Shown here: positions 35,926 through 45,136 of the stretch, piece after piece
Position numbering within the stretch: position 1 is the first letter of the stretch
Layout of the letters: each line of letters starts with the position of its first letter
Assembly: GCF_009696685.2 (NCBI RefSeq)
Contig: NZ_CP102355.1
Span: 1,083,001-1,147,000, forward strand
Direction: 5' to 3'
Length of the DNA stretch: 64,000 nucleotides
Source of the DNA: Paracoccus sp. SMMA_5_TC
GTDB lineage: Bacteria; Pseudomonadota; Alphaproteobacteria; Rhodobacterales; Rhodobacteraceae
Program-made: the position numbers and the translations under genes
Notes under the pieces: generated by a model
Told to the model about the DNA's origin: nothing
Seen by the model: the letters and a program-made list of their open reading frames with translations, nothing else
Database searches by the model: none

Positions 35926-36375
35926 TCAGAAGCCTTGCGGATTGTCGCGCCAGACGCGGAAATTCAGCGCCCCGGCAAGCGTCAGCCAGGCCAGGTAGGG
36001 CAACAGCAGCGCACCGGCCACCCAGTCCATCCGGAAGGCCACGACGATCAAAGCCGCCACCACCAGCCATAGCAGCGACAGGATGGCCATCCCAGCGCCC
36101 AGCCGTCGCGCCCCGAAGAATACCGGCGTCCACAGCGTGTTCAGCGCGATCTGCGCGGACCACAGCGCCAGTGCCAGACCCGCGCCGGGCAGGGCCGCCA
36201 GCCGTGTGGCCGACCAGGCCATCAACAGATAAAGCGTCGTCCAGGCAAGTGGAAACACCCAGTTGGGCGGCGTGAATGAAGGCTTGCGCAATCCCGAATA
36301 CCAGGCGCCGGGTTGAAAGATCAGACCGGTGGCCGCGGCGGCGGCACAGGCCAGCAGGAATACGGCGAAAGTCAT
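35926..36375 (-). CDS. tspO: TspO/MBR-family tryptophan-rich sensory protein
   Basis: A 149-residue membrane protein with five predicted helices and many tryptophans. The motifs PSFTPPNWVFPLAWT and ALWSAQIALNTLWTPVFFG match TspO. In Rhodobacter sphaeroides TspO is an outer-membrane protein that binds porphyrins and dampens photosynthesis gene expression in oxygen. Relatives bind cholesterol and heme intermediates. It overlaps the proline iminopeptidase stop by four bases. hemH is about 6 kb away. Confidence 0.93.
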   Translation of the reverse strand: MTFAVFLLACAAAAATGLIFQPGAWYSGLRKPSFTPPNWVFPLAWTTLYLLMAWSATRLAALPGAGLALALWSAQIALNTLWTPVFFGARRLGAGMAILSLLWLVVAALIVVAFRMDWVAGALLLPYLAWLTLAGALNFRVWRDNPQGF

Positions 36376-37385
36376 GCGTCAGCGTCCCGGATTGCATCTG
36401 CCCGTTCGCGGGCCATGTCGCGTAAACCGTCCATCACCCGCACAAGTTCCGCAGCGATTCGCGGCTCGCTCAGCGCATGTCCCGATGCGGGGACCATGCG
36501 CAGCTCGGCCCGGTCCCAGCCGCGCGCCAGCGCCCAGGCCGAGGCCGGAGGGCAGACCATGTCATAGCGGCCCTGCACGATCACCGCCGGGATATGTTCG
36601 ATGCGGTGGCGGTCCCGCAGAATCTGGCCCTCGTCCAGAAAGCAGCCGTTGGCGAAATAATGGTTCTCAAGCCGGGCAAAGGCGCGGGCATAATCGGGCG
36701 GGGCATAGCCCGGGCCTGTGATTTCCAGCCCCGCCAGCGCGTTTTCCCAGATCAGCCAGGGCAGGGCAAAGCGCGCCTCTTGCCCGCGGTCGCCGCTGAA
36801 CAGGCGCCGGTGATAGGCGCCGATCATGTCGTCGCGCTCGGCCTCGGGGATCGGGGCCTGGAATTCGGCCCAGCGGTCGGGAAAGAAACGGGCCACGCCG
36901 CCGCCATAGAACCAGTCCAGTTCGTTGCGCTGCCCAAGGAACACGCCACGCAGGATCAGCCCGGAAACCGCGTGCGGATGCGCCTGGGCATAGGCCAGCG
37001 CCAGCGTCGAGCCCCAGCTGCCCCCGAACAGGATCGCCCGTTCGATGCCAAGTTGGCGGCGGATCAGGTCGATGTCGGCGATCAGATGCGCGGTGGTATT
37101 GGCGGCAACCTCGGCATAGGGGCGCGACCGGCCGCAGCCCCGCTGATCGAACAGGATCGCACGGTAATGCGAGGGGTCGAAAAAGCGGCGCATGAACGGG
37201 CTGCAGCCGCCGCCCGGGCCGCCGTGCAGCACGATCACCGGTTCGCCATCTGCTGCGCCGCTTTGTTCGACATGCAGTTGGTGGCCGTCGCCGACGGCGA
37301 TCACGCGCCGGTCGAAGGGTTCTACCGCCGGATGCAGCCTTCCCGGCGACGCTGCCGCGCCGATTTGCCCTGCCAATCTGTCCAT
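36372..37385 (-). CDS. pip: Proline iminopeptidase
   Basis: A 337-residue alpha/beta hydrolase that releases N-terminal proline. HGGPGGG forms the oxyanion region, GGSWGS holds the nucleophile Ser (near residue 127), and the acid and His of the triad are in GRYDMVCP and ASGHALSE. DQRGCGRS is also typical. ATG 37385 was chosen; the frame is open far upstream, but that part overlaps the divergent ubiG gene. It is first in a two-gene operon with tspO. Confidence 0.93.
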   Translation of the reverse strand: MDRLAGQIGAAASPGRLHPAVEPFDRRVIAVGDGHQLHVEQSGAADGEPVIVLHGGPGGGCSPFMRRFFDPSHYRAILFDQRGCGRSRPYAEVAANTTAHLIADIDLIRRQLGIERAILFGGSWGSTLALAYAQAHPHAVSGLILRGVFLGQRNELDWFYGGGVARFFPDRWAEFQAPIPEAERDDMIGAYHRRLFSGDRGQEARFALPWLIWENALAGLEITGPGYAPPDYARAFARLENHYFANGCFLDEGQILRDRHRIEHIPAVIVQGRYDMVCPPASAWALARGWDRAELRMVPASGHALSEPRIAAELVRVMDGLRDMARERADAIRDADA

Positions 37386-37436
37386 GGGGCCACTATATAA
37401 CGCTCTGCGCGCGCCCGCCACACGAAGGACGGCCTG

Positions 37437-38189
37437 ATGACCCGAACACCCACCCCCAGCAGCATCGACCCGGCCGAGATCGCCAAGTTCCAGGCCATGG
37501 CCCGTGACTGGTGGGATCCGACCGGCAAGTTCAAGCCGCTGCACATGCTGAACCCGACCCGGCTTGATTATGTGACCGGCCAGATCGCTGCCCAGTTCGG
37601 GCGCGACCTGACCGACGCGGCGCCATTTCAGGGGCTGCGCATCCTGGACATCGGCTGCGGCGGCGGGTTGATGTCGGAGCCGATGGCCCGGCTGGGCGCG
37701 CAGGTGACCGGCGCCGACGCGGCCGAGCGCAACATCGCCGTGGCCAGCCTGCACGCGCAGGAGCAAGGTTTGGCGATCGATTACCGCGCCAGCACGGCCG
37801 AGGATCTGCTGGCCGAAGGGCAGGTCTATGACGTGGTGCTGGCGCTGGAGATCGTCGAACATGTTGCCGATCCCGCGGCCTTCGTCGCCACCTGCCACGA
37901 TCTGCTGCGTCCTGGCGGCCTGGCGATCCAGTCGACGCTGAACCGCACCGCGCGCAGCTTTGCCGCCGCCATTATCGGCGCCGAATGGGTCATGCGCTGG
38001 CTGCCCAGGGGCACGCATGACTGGCGCCGCTTCATCACCCCCGATGAGCTGGCGCGCATGAACCAGGATGCCGGCCTGCGGGTGCTGGACCGCTGCGGCA
38101 TGGTGTTCAACCCGCTGGGGTGGAGCTGGTCGCTGTCGCATCGCGACCTGTCGGTGAACTATGCCCTGACCGCCCTGCGCCCCGCGTAA
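37437..38189 (+). CDS. ubiG: Ubiquinone biosynthesis O-methyltransferase UbiG
   Basis: A 250-residue SAM-dependent enzyme carrying out both O-methylations of ubiquinone synthesis. Motif I is [15 protein letters not shown] (near residue 70), followed by [18 protein letters not shown] and [11 protein letters not shown], all UbiG hallmarks. The start ATG 37437 lies 51 bases from the divergent pip start; ACTATATAACG in that gap may hold a promoter. Confidence 0.95.
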   Translation: MTRTPTPSSIDPAEIAKFQAMARDWWDPTGKFKPLHMLNPTRLDYVTGQIAAQFGRDLTDAAPFQGLRILDIGCGGGLMSEPMARLGAQVTGADAAERNIAVASLHAQEQGLAIDYRASTAEDLLAEGQVYDVVLALEIVEHVADPAAFVATCHDLLRPGGLAIQSTLNRTARSFAAAIIGAEWVMRWLPRGTHDWRRFITPDELARMNQDAGLRVLDRCGMVFNPLGWSWSLSHRDLSVNYALTALRPA

Positions 38190-38196
38190 GGCTGGC

Positions 38197-38733
38197 TCAG
38201 CGCAAAGCACTTCCCCTGGGCTCGCGCCGCGACGCGCCGGGCTGGGATTCGTGGCGCAGGGTTTCTTCCAGCTGGCGGCGCAGCAGCCGCAGCACCGGCA
38301 GGGCAGCCCGGACCCGATCGGCGCCGATGTCGCGCACCACATCGGCAATCCTGGGCATGAAGGCCGCCAGCGCCGCGTCGCGTGCGGCGCGCCCGGCCGG
38401 GCTGATGGCCACGAACTTGCGCCGGGCATCGTCCCAATCCGGGCGAATGTGGATATGGCCCGCCCATTCCAGCCGCGACAGCGTGTTGGTCATGGCGCCG
38501 CGGGTGACGTGGAACGCCTCGGCCAGTTCGGCGGGCGTGCGTTCGACATTCAGATGCGCCAGCAGGTTCAGCACCGAAAAATGCGAGATCTGCATCCCTT
38601 TGGGCAGGGCCTTGCCGATCAGGTCGCGCGCCAGCTGGTCGGCGATGAACACCTCGGAAAACAGGCTGGCAGCCAGCGCATCGGCAGAGGCCTCTCCGGG
38701 CCCGTTCTGGCCTTCGGTAGCTTTGTCGATCAT
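38197..38733 (-). CDS. MarR-family transcriptional regulator
   Basis: A 178-residue MarR protein. The HTH lies around RTPAELAEAFHVTRGAMTNTLSRLEWAG, with the wing at DWDDARRKFVAISPAG. Its ATG overlaps the nitrilase stop by four bases, so it is the last gene of a grxC-nitrilase-marR operon. It converges on ubiG with only seven bases between the stops. The effector is unknown. Confidence 0.87.
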   Translation of the reverse strand: MIDKATEGQNGPGEASADALAASLFSEVFIADQLARDLIGKALPKGMQISHFSVLNLLAHLNVERTPAELAEAFHVTRGAMTNTLSRLEWAGHIHIRPDWDDARRKFVAISPAGRAARDAALAAFMPRIADVVRDIGADRVRAALPVLRLLRRQLEETLRHESQPGASRREPRGSALR

Positions 38734-39581
38734 GGGCCTGTGAACTTCCGGTCATGGGTCAGCGAAGGGATGCGGGAACGTGCCCCGAGAACCGCGGCCG
38801 GGTCAAGCGTCACCAGGGTGACGCCGGGTTCGCTGCCGCCATCGGCCAGAACCTCGCCCCAGGGGCTGACGGCCAGCGAATGGCCATAGCTGCGGCGCGC
38901 CCGGCGGTCGGGATCCAAGGTGCTGACATGGGTGCCGCATTGGGCCGGGGCCAGGACGAAGCAGCCGGTCTCGATGGCGCGGGCGCGCAGCAGCACGTGC
39001 CAATGCGCCGCGCCGGTGGTGTCGTTGAAGGCGGCGGGCACGGTCAGCACCTGCGCGCCGGCCTGCGCCAGGGCGCGATACAGATAGGCAAAGCGCAAAT
39101 CATAGCACACGCTCATCCCCACCGGCAGCGGCCCCTGCGCCAGCACCGCCCGGTCGCCCGGCCGGAACGCCGCCGATTCGCAATAGCTTTCGCTGTCCGA
39201 GATGGTGACGTCGAACATGTGCAGCTTGTCGTATTGCGCGCGGATGCTGCCATCGGGCGCGATCAGGAAGCTGCGATTGACAAAGCGGTCGTCTGTCCTG
39301 TCCTCACCCAGCAGCGACAGCGACCCGATCAGCAGCCAGATGCCCAGTTCGCGCGCATCTGCCCGCAGCGCCGCCAGGGTCGGGTCGCGGTCCTGTGGTT
39401 GCAGCAGTCGGCGCTGGCTGTCGCGGTCGGCGCCAAGCAGGTTGGTCGCCTCGGGCGTCAGAACCCAGGTGGCGCCGCCGGCAGCGGCCTGGCGCAGCAG
39501 ATCGCGCGTGACGGGCAGGTTGCGCTGCGGATCGTCCGAGACGCAAAGCTGCACCAGTCCCACGGTCAGCGGCTGTGTCAT
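38730..39581 (-). CDS. Nitrilase-superfamily carbon-nitrogen hydrolase
   Basis: A 283-residue hydrolase with the complete Glu-Lys-Cys triad: Glu in LTPEATN, Lys in YDKLHMFDV and Cys in SVCYDLRF. The YDKLHMFDVTISD block places it with the Nit1/deaminated glutathione amidase group. Such enzymes repair a transamination by-product of glutathione, which fits the adjacent glutaredoxin. The start overlaps the grxC stop by four bases. Substrate by family resemblance only. Confidence 0.87.
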   Translation of the reverse strand: MTQPLTVGLVQLCVSDDPQRNLPVTRDLLRQAAAGGATWVLTPEATNLLGADRDSQRRLLQPQDRDPTLAALRADARELGIWLLIGSLSLLGEDRTDDRFVNRSFLIAPDGSIRAQYDKLHMFDVTISDSESYCESAAFRPGDRAVLAQGPLPVGMSVCYDLRFAYLYRALAQAGAQVLTVPAAFNDTTGAAHWHVLLRARAIETGCFVLAPAQCGTHVSTLDPDRRARRSYGHSLAVSPWGEVLADGGSEPGVTLVTLDPAAVLGARSRIPSLTHDRKFTGP

Positions 39582-39841
39582 GCCCGCAGCCCCAGCAGGC
39601 GATCCAATCCACCCTGACGGTCCAGCGCATGCAGATCGTCGCTGCCGCCGACATGCTGGCCGTCGATGAAGATCTGCGGCACGGTGCGGCGACCACCGGC
39701 GCGCTGGGTCATGGCGACGCGCAGCTGCGGATCGCGGCTGACATCGGTTTCCTGATAGGCCACGCCCTTGCGCGCCAGCAACGCCTTCGCCGCCAGGCAA
39801 TAGGGGCAGGTGGGGGTGGTATAGATCTCGACCTTGGCCAT
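39578..39841 (-). CDS. grxC: Glutaredoxin 3
   Basis: An 87-residue dithiol glutaredoxin with active site CPYC (residues 12-15), the cis-Pro segment TVPQIFIDG and glutathione-binding GGSDDLHAL. It reduces disulfides with glutathione. It is first in a three-gene operon with the nitrilase and a MarR regulator. Confidence 0.95.
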   Translation of the reverse strand: MAKVEIYTTPTCPYCLAAKALLARKGVAYQETDVSRDPQLRVAMTQRAGGRRTVPQIFIDGQHVGGSDDLHALDRQGGLDRLLGLRA

Positions 39842-39873
39842 GGGGCTGTCCTGTTGTGGTGTCCGCCCCCTAT

Positions 39874-40611
39874 CTAGGCATCCTTGACCGCCCGCGCCAG
39901 AACCACCACCGAAACCGGCCCCGATCCGGCCGCGATCAGCGCCTGCGCCGCCGCCGTCAGCGTCGCCCCCGAGGTCATCACGTCATCGACCAGCAGCACC
40001 GGCCGGCCCGCCAGCCGCACCCGCGTTGCGGCGCGCGCGGCAAAGGCGTCGGCGACATTGGCGAATCGATCGGCGACCGAACCGTGATCCTGCATCGGCG
40101 TATGCCGTCGCCGCCGCAGCGCCTGCACCAGATGCGTCAGCCCATGCGCCTGTGCCACGCCGCGCGCCAGCAGTTCGGCCTGGTTGAACTTGCGCCGCAG
40201 CAGCCTGCGCGGATGCACGGGCACCGCGACGACCAGCATGTCCGGCTGCACCAGCGGCGCCGCCGCCTGCGCCACCCAGCGCCCCAGGGCTGGCGCCAGA
40301 TCCAGCCTGTCGCCATGTTTCAGCATCAGGCTGAGCTTGCGCCCAGTGCCGCGATAGGCCACCGCCGCGCGGCCCTGCCGCCAGGGCCGGGGATGGCGGC
40401 GGCAATCGTCGCAACACAGCAACCCCGCCTGCGCATCCGCGCTGGCGCTGTCCTCGTCGCCCGGCAGGGGCGCGCCGCATTGCGCGCAGCCCAGACCGTG
40501 CAGGAAGTCGGTCTCGCGCCAGCACTGCGCGCACAGCCCGCCCTCTTCGGCCACCGGGGCGTCGCAGGACAGGCATTGCGGCGGATAGACCAGCCGCAAT
40601 GCGCCTTTCAT
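39874..40611 (-). CDS. comF: ComF-family phosphoribosyltransferase-like protein
   Basis: A ~245-residue protein. The N-terminal zinc-binding part has CLSC, CAQC, CAQC and CDDC pairs; the C-terminal part is a phosphoribosyltransferase fold with VLLVDDVMTSGATL. ComF/GntX proteins act in DNA uptake or use. ATG 40611 (MKGALRLVYPPQCLSC) matches the usual N-terminus; ATG 40644 would overlap the start codon of the divergent gene. Confidence 0.87.
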   Translation of the reverse strand: MKGALRLVYPPQCLSCDAPVAEEGGLCAQCWRETDFLHGLGCAQCGAPLPGDEDSASADAQAGLLCCDDCRRHPRPWRQGRAAVAYRGTGRKLSLMLKHGDRLDLAPALGRWVAQAAAPLVQPDMLVVAVPVHPRRLLRRKFNQAELLARGVAQAHGLTHLVQALRRRRHTPMQDHGSVADRFANVADAFAARAATRVRLAGRPVLLVDDVMTSGATLTAAAQALIAAGSGPVSVVVLARAVKDA

Positions 40612-40642
40612 CAGCTCGAAAACGCCCCTATGTTGCGCCATC

Positions 40643-41488
40643 ATGACGGCTGATCCCCTTTCTTCCCCGACGCTGCCGCGCCTGACCGACCGCAAGGCGC
40701 TGGATCGTGCCCGTGACCGTGCCCGACGCATTGGCCCGGTGGATTTCCTGCACCGTCTGGTTGTCGACGAGATGCAGCTTAGATGCGCCGAGGTTAACAG
40801 AAGGTTTACCGATGTGGCCGTGGTCACCGGCTGGCCCGAACTCTGGCGGCAGGCCTGGCCCGGGGCGCGCATCGTTGCCGACACCCCGGTGCTGGATCTG
40901 GCTCCGGGCAGCCACGACTTGATCCTGCATGCCATGGCCCTGCACTGGGCCGAGGATCCGGTGGGGCAGCTGGCCCAATGCGCCCGTGCGTTGCGCCCCG
41001 ACGGGTTGCTGATCGCGGCCTGTCCGGGCGGACGCAGCCTGCACCAGTTGCGCGACGTGCTGACCCGGGCCGAGGCCGAGGTCAGCGGCGGGCTGTCGCC
41101 GCGGGTGCTGCCCATGGGCGAAATCCGCGATCTGGGCGCGCTGCTTGCGCGCGCCGGCCTGGCCTTGCCGGTCGCCGACCAGGTGACACAGCATGTCAGC
41201 TATCGCGACCTGTTCCACCTGGCGCGGGATCTGCGCGCCATGGGCGAGGGCAATGCGCTGGCTGAGCGCCTGCGCCATCCGACCCGGCGCGAGGTGCTGC
41301 TGCGCGCCGCCGCGCTTTATGCCCAGGATCACCCCGATCCGCAGAACCCCGGTCGCATCCGCGCCACCTTCGATCTGGTCTTTCTGACCGGATGGGCGCC
41401 CGACGACAGCCAGCAGAAACCGCTTCGTCCCGGAACCGCCCGGATGCCGCTGGCCGAAGCCCTTGCCAGAACGAGAGACCAGCAATGA
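40643..41488 (+). CDS. NDUFAF5/BioC-like methyltransferase-fold protein
   Basis: A 281-residue protein related to the SAM-dependent methyltransferase-like family that includes the complex I assembly factor NDUFAF5. The later motifs are good (DLILHAMALHWAEDPVGQL and LRPDGLLIAACPGG). The glycine-rich SAM-binding motif I is missing: where LDxGxGxG is expected, the sequence reads VAVVTGWPELW. Catalysis is therefore uncertain. It overlaps hemH by four bases. Its start has no clear ribosome binding site. Confidence 0.75.
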   Translation: MTADPLSSPTLPRLTDRKALDRARDRARRIGPVDFLHRLVVDEMQLRCAEVNRRFTDVAVVTGWPELWRQAWPGARIVADTPVLDLAPGSHDLILHAMALHWAEDPVGQLAQCARALRPDGLLIAACPGGRSLHQLRDVLTRAEAEVSGGLSPRVLPMGEIRDLGALLARAGLALPVADQVTQHVSYRDLFHLARDLRAMGEGNALAERLRHPTRREVLLRAAALYAQDHPDPQNPGRIRATFDLVFLTGWAPDDSQQKPLRPGTARMPLAEALARTRDQQ

Positions 41489-42516
41489 CCCGTCCCCCGT
41501 ATGCCGACGCCAGCCATCCGTCGATCCCGCCGCGCCGCATCGGCGTGCTGATCGCCAATCTGGGCACGCCGGACGGCACCGATTACTGGTCGATGCGACG
41601 CTATCTGAACGAATTTCTGTCCGACAAGCGGGTGATCGACCTGCCGTCCTGGAAATGGCAGCCGATCCTGCAGGGAATCGTGCTGACCAAGCGGCCCTTC
41701 ACCTCGGGTGCCAATTACCGGTCGATCTGGAACACCGAGGCAAACGAGTCCCCGCTGATGACCATTACCCGCAAGCAGACCCAGGCCCTGCGCGATCTTG
41801 CACAGGCACAGTGGGGTGATCGGGTCATGGTCGATTTCTGCATGCGCTATGGCAACCCTTCGACCGAATCAGTGGTGTCGCGCATGGTTGCCGAAGGCTG
41901 CGACCGCATCCTGTTCCTGCCGCTATATCCGCAATATGCCGGGGCCACCTGGGCCACCGCCAACGACCAGTTCTTTCGGGCGCTGATGAAACAGACCTGG
42001 CAGCCGGCCGTGCGCACGGTGGCGCCCTATTTCGACCGGCCCGAGTATATCGAGGCGCTGGCCGGTTCGGTGCTGGCGGGGCTGGGGGGACGGCAGCCGC
42101 AGCGGCTGGTGGCCAGCTATCACGGCATGCCGCGGCGCTATCTGATGCAGGGCGACCCCTACCATTGCCAGTGCCAGAAAACCACCCGCCTGCTGCGCGA
42201 GCATCTGGGTTGGCCCGAAGGCAGCATCGACACCACCTTCCAGTCGGTGTTCGGTCGCGAGGAATGGCTGCGCCCCTATACGGTCGAGCATGTGGCCGAT
42301 CTGGCGCGGCAGGGCGTGACCGACATCGCCGTGGTCTCGCCCGCCTTCGCCGCCGATTGCATCGAAACGCTCGAAGAGATCCAGGGCGAGATCCGCGAGG
42401 CATTCCTGCACGCTGGCGGCAAGGAATTCACCTATATCCCCTGCCTGAACGACGACCCCGCCCATATCCGGGTGCTGGGCAATATCATCGCCGAGAACCT
42501 GGGCGGCTGGGTCTGA
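41485..42516 (+). CDS. hemH: Ferrochelatase
   Basis: A 343-residue ferrochelatase that inserts Fe2+ into protoporphyrin IX to make heme. It has IGVLIANLGTPD, FLPLYPQYAGATWAT, the catalytic His in SYHGMPRRY and the Glu in CIETLEEI. The C-terminus lacks the iron-sulfur extension seen in some alphaproteobacteria. ATG 41485 overlaps the previous stop. A bidirectional terminator follows. Confidence 0.95.
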   Translation: MTRPPYADASHPSIPPRRIGVLIANLGTPDGTDYWSMRRYLNEFLSDKRVIDLPSWKWQPILQGIVLTKRPFTSGANYRSIWNTEANESPLMTITRKQTQALRDLAQAQWGDRVMVDFCMRYGNPSTESVVSRMVAEGCDRILFLPLYPQYAGATWATANDQFFRALMKQTWQPAVRTVAPYFDRPEYIEALAGSVLAGLGGRQPQRLVASYHGMPRRYLMQGDPYHCQCQKTTRLLREHLGWPEGSIDTTFQSVFGREEWLRPYTVEHVADLARQGVTDIAVVSPAFAADCIETLEEIQGEIREAFLHAGGKEFTYIPCLNDDPAHIRVLGNIIAENLGGWV

Positions 42517-42537
42517 CGACCCATCCCCATGCATGCC

Positions 42538-42559
42538 AAGGGGCCCCGCAGGGCCCCTT
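42538..42559. terminator. Bidirectional terminator between hemH and the L,D-transpeptidase
   Basis: AAGGGGCC (42538-42545) pairs with GGCCCCTT (42552-42559), followed by a further T. It lies between the convergent stops and suits both directions. Confidence 0.75.
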
Positions 42560-42564
42560 TCCGG

Positions 42565-43224
42565 TCAGATCAGCAGAACCTGGGTGCCGATCTTGGTCAG
42601 GTCGTAGAGCTGCTTGATGTGTTCATTGTAAAGACCGATGCAGCCGTTCGAGGATTTCCGGCCGATCTTGCGCGTGTCATGGGTGCCGTGGATGCGGTAG
42701 TACTGCCAGCTCAGCCACAGCGCATGGGTGCCCAGCGGGTTGTCGGGCCCCGGCGGCACGAAGTCGGGCCATTCGGGATTGCGCTTCTTCATTTCCGGGG
42801 TGGGCGCCCAGCTGGGGCCTTCGACCTTCTTGATGATTTCGGTGCGGCCGGTGCGGGTCAGGTCCGGGCTGACCGGGACCGAGGTCGGGAACAGCTTGTA
42901 AACGCTCTGATCCTCGGACCAGAAATGTAACGCACGCGAGGTCAGGTCGACCAGGATCGCGCCATTCGTCAGATTGCTGAAATAGGGCTGCCAATCCTGC
43001 ATGCGAAAGCTGGAAATGTTGCGCCGCGAATCCTGGCTCTGGTCGTATTGCACCATGCCGGCATCAGGGGTCGCGCCGCCGGCGCCGGTGTTCTGCAAGG
43101 GTTGTCCGGTATAGGGGTCGATGGCCTGCGCCAGGGCCGGCGCGGCCAGCCCGGCAGCCGCACCCATCGCCACCGAGGCGGTCAGGAACTTCCGGCGCGA
43201 AACCGGCTTTTTCGGCGTGATCAT
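42565..43224 (-). CDS. L,D-transpeptidase (YkuD/ErfK type), Tat-exported
   Basis: A 219-residue protein. A twin-arginine signal SRRKFLTASVAMG leads into an Ala-rich core ending PALAQ. The YkuD domain has the catalytic pattern with His in YRIHGTHDTRKIG and Cys in SSNGCIGLYNEH. It would form 3-3 crosslinks in peptidoglycan or anchor proteins to it. Several such paralogues are usual in Rhodobacterales. Confidence 0.92.
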   Translation of the reverse strand: MITPKKPVSRRKFLTASVAMGAAAGLAAPALAQAIDPYTGQPLQNTGAGGATPDAGMVQYDQSQDSRRNISSFRMQDWQPYFSNLTNGAILVDLTSRALHFWSEDQSVYKLFPTSVPVSPDLTRTGRTEIIKKVEGPSWAPTPEMKKRNPEWPDFVPPGPDNPLGTHALWLSWQYYRIHGTHDTRKIGRKSSNGCIGLYNEHIKQLYDLTKIGTQVLLI

Positions 43225-43452
43225 GTGTCGCTCCTATATGTGGCGGACCGCTTGCTGCGGTCTTCGTCTGCCCGAATGTGCGAAAAAGGTCGTGCTGATC
43301 CTGCGCTTTAGGCCCGGATCGCGCCCGGTGCAAATCAAACGCGCGTCATTGCCGCAACACACTGCACAGCTGTTGCGCTCACGCAATCTTGGGTTTGAAG
43401 CGGGCAGGGGGGTTTTGTATGGCTGACGCAAAATTTTCGTGGGACAGACAAC

Positions 43453-44079
43453 ATGCTGAAACTTCCGACCTTGGCGCTGGTCTCGGTGCTGGCGCTGGCT
43501 GCCTGCCAGCAGCCACAACCACAGCTCGGCCCCGATGGCAAGCCGCTGCCGGTGGCCTATCGCATCACTCCGCGGGACGAGGCGCAGATCCCCGGTCGGG
43601 TGCTGGCGCAGATCAACAGCCTGCGCGCCAATATCGCCGCGCCCGGGATGGTGCAGAACCCGATGCTGGATGCCGCCGCGCGTGCCCATGCCCGCGACAT
43701 GGCCGCGCAGAACCGCGCCTGGCATTTCGGTTCGGACGGGTCGTCGCCGCTGGACCGGGTGCGGCGCAACGGCTACATGGGCCAGCTGATCGGCGAAAAC
43801 ATCTCGGAAACCTACGAGAACGAGATCACCACCCTGAACGCCTGGATGCAGACCCGCGATACGCGCGACGTCATCATGGACCCGCGCGCGCGTGAATTCG
43901 GCATCGGCTGGTTCCAGGAGCCTTCGGGCAAGATCTGGTGGGTGCTGATCACCGGCGGGGCCGGGGTGATGGCTGCGCCTGCCGGAGGTTATACGGCCGC
44001 CTTTGCCCCGGGCTCGGCGGCGGTCGGCTCGGTGGCTGGGCCGACGGTGGGTGGCACCGGGCCCGACGTGCCGCTGTAA
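43453..44079 (+). CDS. CAP-domain (SCP-like) lipoprotein
   Basis: A 208-residue protein. The signal peptide ends in the lipobox LAAC, so it is probably lipidated at Cys18. Residues about 45-165 form a CAP/SCP domain (VLAQINSLRANIAAPGMVQNP, AAARAHARDMAAQN, GENISETYENEI), as found in secreted proteins of broad function. The C-terminal 40 residues are Gly/Ala-rich and look disordered. The 228-base gap before it holds no gene. Confidence 0.87.
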   Translation: MLKLPTLALVSVLALAACQQPQPQLGPDGKPLPVAYRITPRDEAQIPGRVLAQINSLRANIAAPGMVQNPMLDAAARAHARDMAAQNRAWHFGSDGSSPLDRVRRNGYMGQLIGENISETYENEITTLNAWMQTRDTRDVIMDPRAREFGIGWFQEPSGKIWWVLITGGAGVMAAPAGGYTAAFAPGSAAVGSVAGPTVGGTGPDVPL

Positions 44080-44125
44080 GGCTGTTGCACAGCTGTCGGC
44101 ACGGATGACGTGATGCCAACAGAAG

Positions 44126-44152
44126 CGGCCTCTGCCGGGCGGGCAGAGGCCG
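44126..44152. terminator. Bidirectional terminator between the CAP gene and etfA
   Basis: A perfect 11-bp stem, CGGCCTCTGCC (44126-44136) with GGCAGAGGCCG (44142-44152), followed on the plus strand by a T-rich stretch. It separates convergent genes. Confidence 0.75.
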
Positions 44153-44209
44153 TGATTTCTTTCGGGTCTCGGGGTTGCGGCCGGGTTGACCCGGGCCGCT
44201 CCCTGGTCC

Positions 44210-45136
44210 TTAGAGTTTTGCGGTCAGTTCGGGGACGGTTGTGAACAGGTCCCCGACGAGTCCGTAGTCTGCGATCTGGAAGATTGGGGCTTCCTCGTCC
44301 TTGTTGATGGCGACGATGACCTTGCTGTCCTTCATGCCGGCCAGGTGCTGGATCGCGCCCGAGATGCCGACGGCGATATACAGTTCCGGCGCCACCACCT
44401 TGCCGGTCTGGCCGACCTGCCAGTCGTTCGGGGCATAGCCCGAATCGACCGCCGCGCGCGAGGCGCCGACCGCGGCGCCCAGCTTGTCGGCCAGGGCCTC
44501 GATCAGGTCGAAGCTTTCCTTCGAGCCGACGCCGCGCCCGCCCGAGACCACGCGCCGGGCCGAGGTCAGTTCCGGCCGGTCGCTTTGCGCCACCTCGTCG
44601 GCGATCCAGGACGACAGGCCCGGATCGGCCGCCGGGGCCGCATCGGCCAGCGTTGCCGAACCGCCCTCGCCGGCCGCGTCGAAGCTGGCGGTGCGGATGG
44701 TGAACACCTTCTTCGCATCGCGCGATTTCACCACCTGGATGGCGTTGCCGGCATAGATCGGCCGCTCGAAGGTGTCGGCATCGACCACCTTCGACACGTC
44801 CGACAGCACCATCACGTCCAGGAGTGCCGCCACCCGCGGCATGATGTTCTTGGCATCCGTGGTCGCCGGTGCCGCGATATGGCTGTAATCGCCGGCCAGC
44901 GACACGATCAGCGCCGCCGTCGGTTCCGCCAGCCGGTGGCCGTAAAGCGGGTTTTCCGCCACCAGCACCTTCGAGACCCCGGCGATCTTCGCCGCCGCTT
45001 CGGCCGCGCCGCGCGCCGAGGCGCCGGCGCACAGCACCGTCACCTCGCCCAGGCCCGCGACCGCCTGCACCGCCTTGGCCGTGGCGTCGCGGTTCAGTTC
45101 GCCATTGGTGACTTCGCCCAGAATCAGCACCGCCAT
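44210..45136 (-). CDS. etfA: Electron transfer flavoprotein alpha subunit
   Basis: A 308-residue EtfA. The C-terminal FAD-binding domain is conserved ([60 protein letters not shown]). ETF passes electrons from acyl-CoA and other dehydrogenases to ETF-ubiquinone oxidoreductase. Its start overlaps the etfB stop by one base. Confidence 0.96.
   Translation of the reverse strand: MAVLILGEVTNGELNRDATAKAVQAVAGLGEVTVLCAGASARGAAEAAAKIAGVSKVLVAENPLYGHRLAEPTAALIVSLAGDYSHIAAPATTDAKNIMPRVAALLDVMVLSDVSKVVDADTFERPIYAGNAIQVVKSRDAKKVFTIRTASFDAAGEGGSATLADAAPAADPGLSSWIADEVAQSDRPELTSARRVVSGGRGVGSKESFDLIEALADKLGAAVGASRAAVDSGYAPNDWQVGQTGKVVAPELYIAVGISGAIQHLAGMKDSKVIVAINKDEEAPIFQIADYGLVGDLFTTVPELTAKL

Noticed and set aside
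40612..40644. comF start at ATG 40644, overlapping the start of the divergent methyltransferase-like gene
   Set aside because: ATG 40611 gives the usual ComF N-terminus ahead of the first zinc cysteines, so the head-to-head overlap is not needed.
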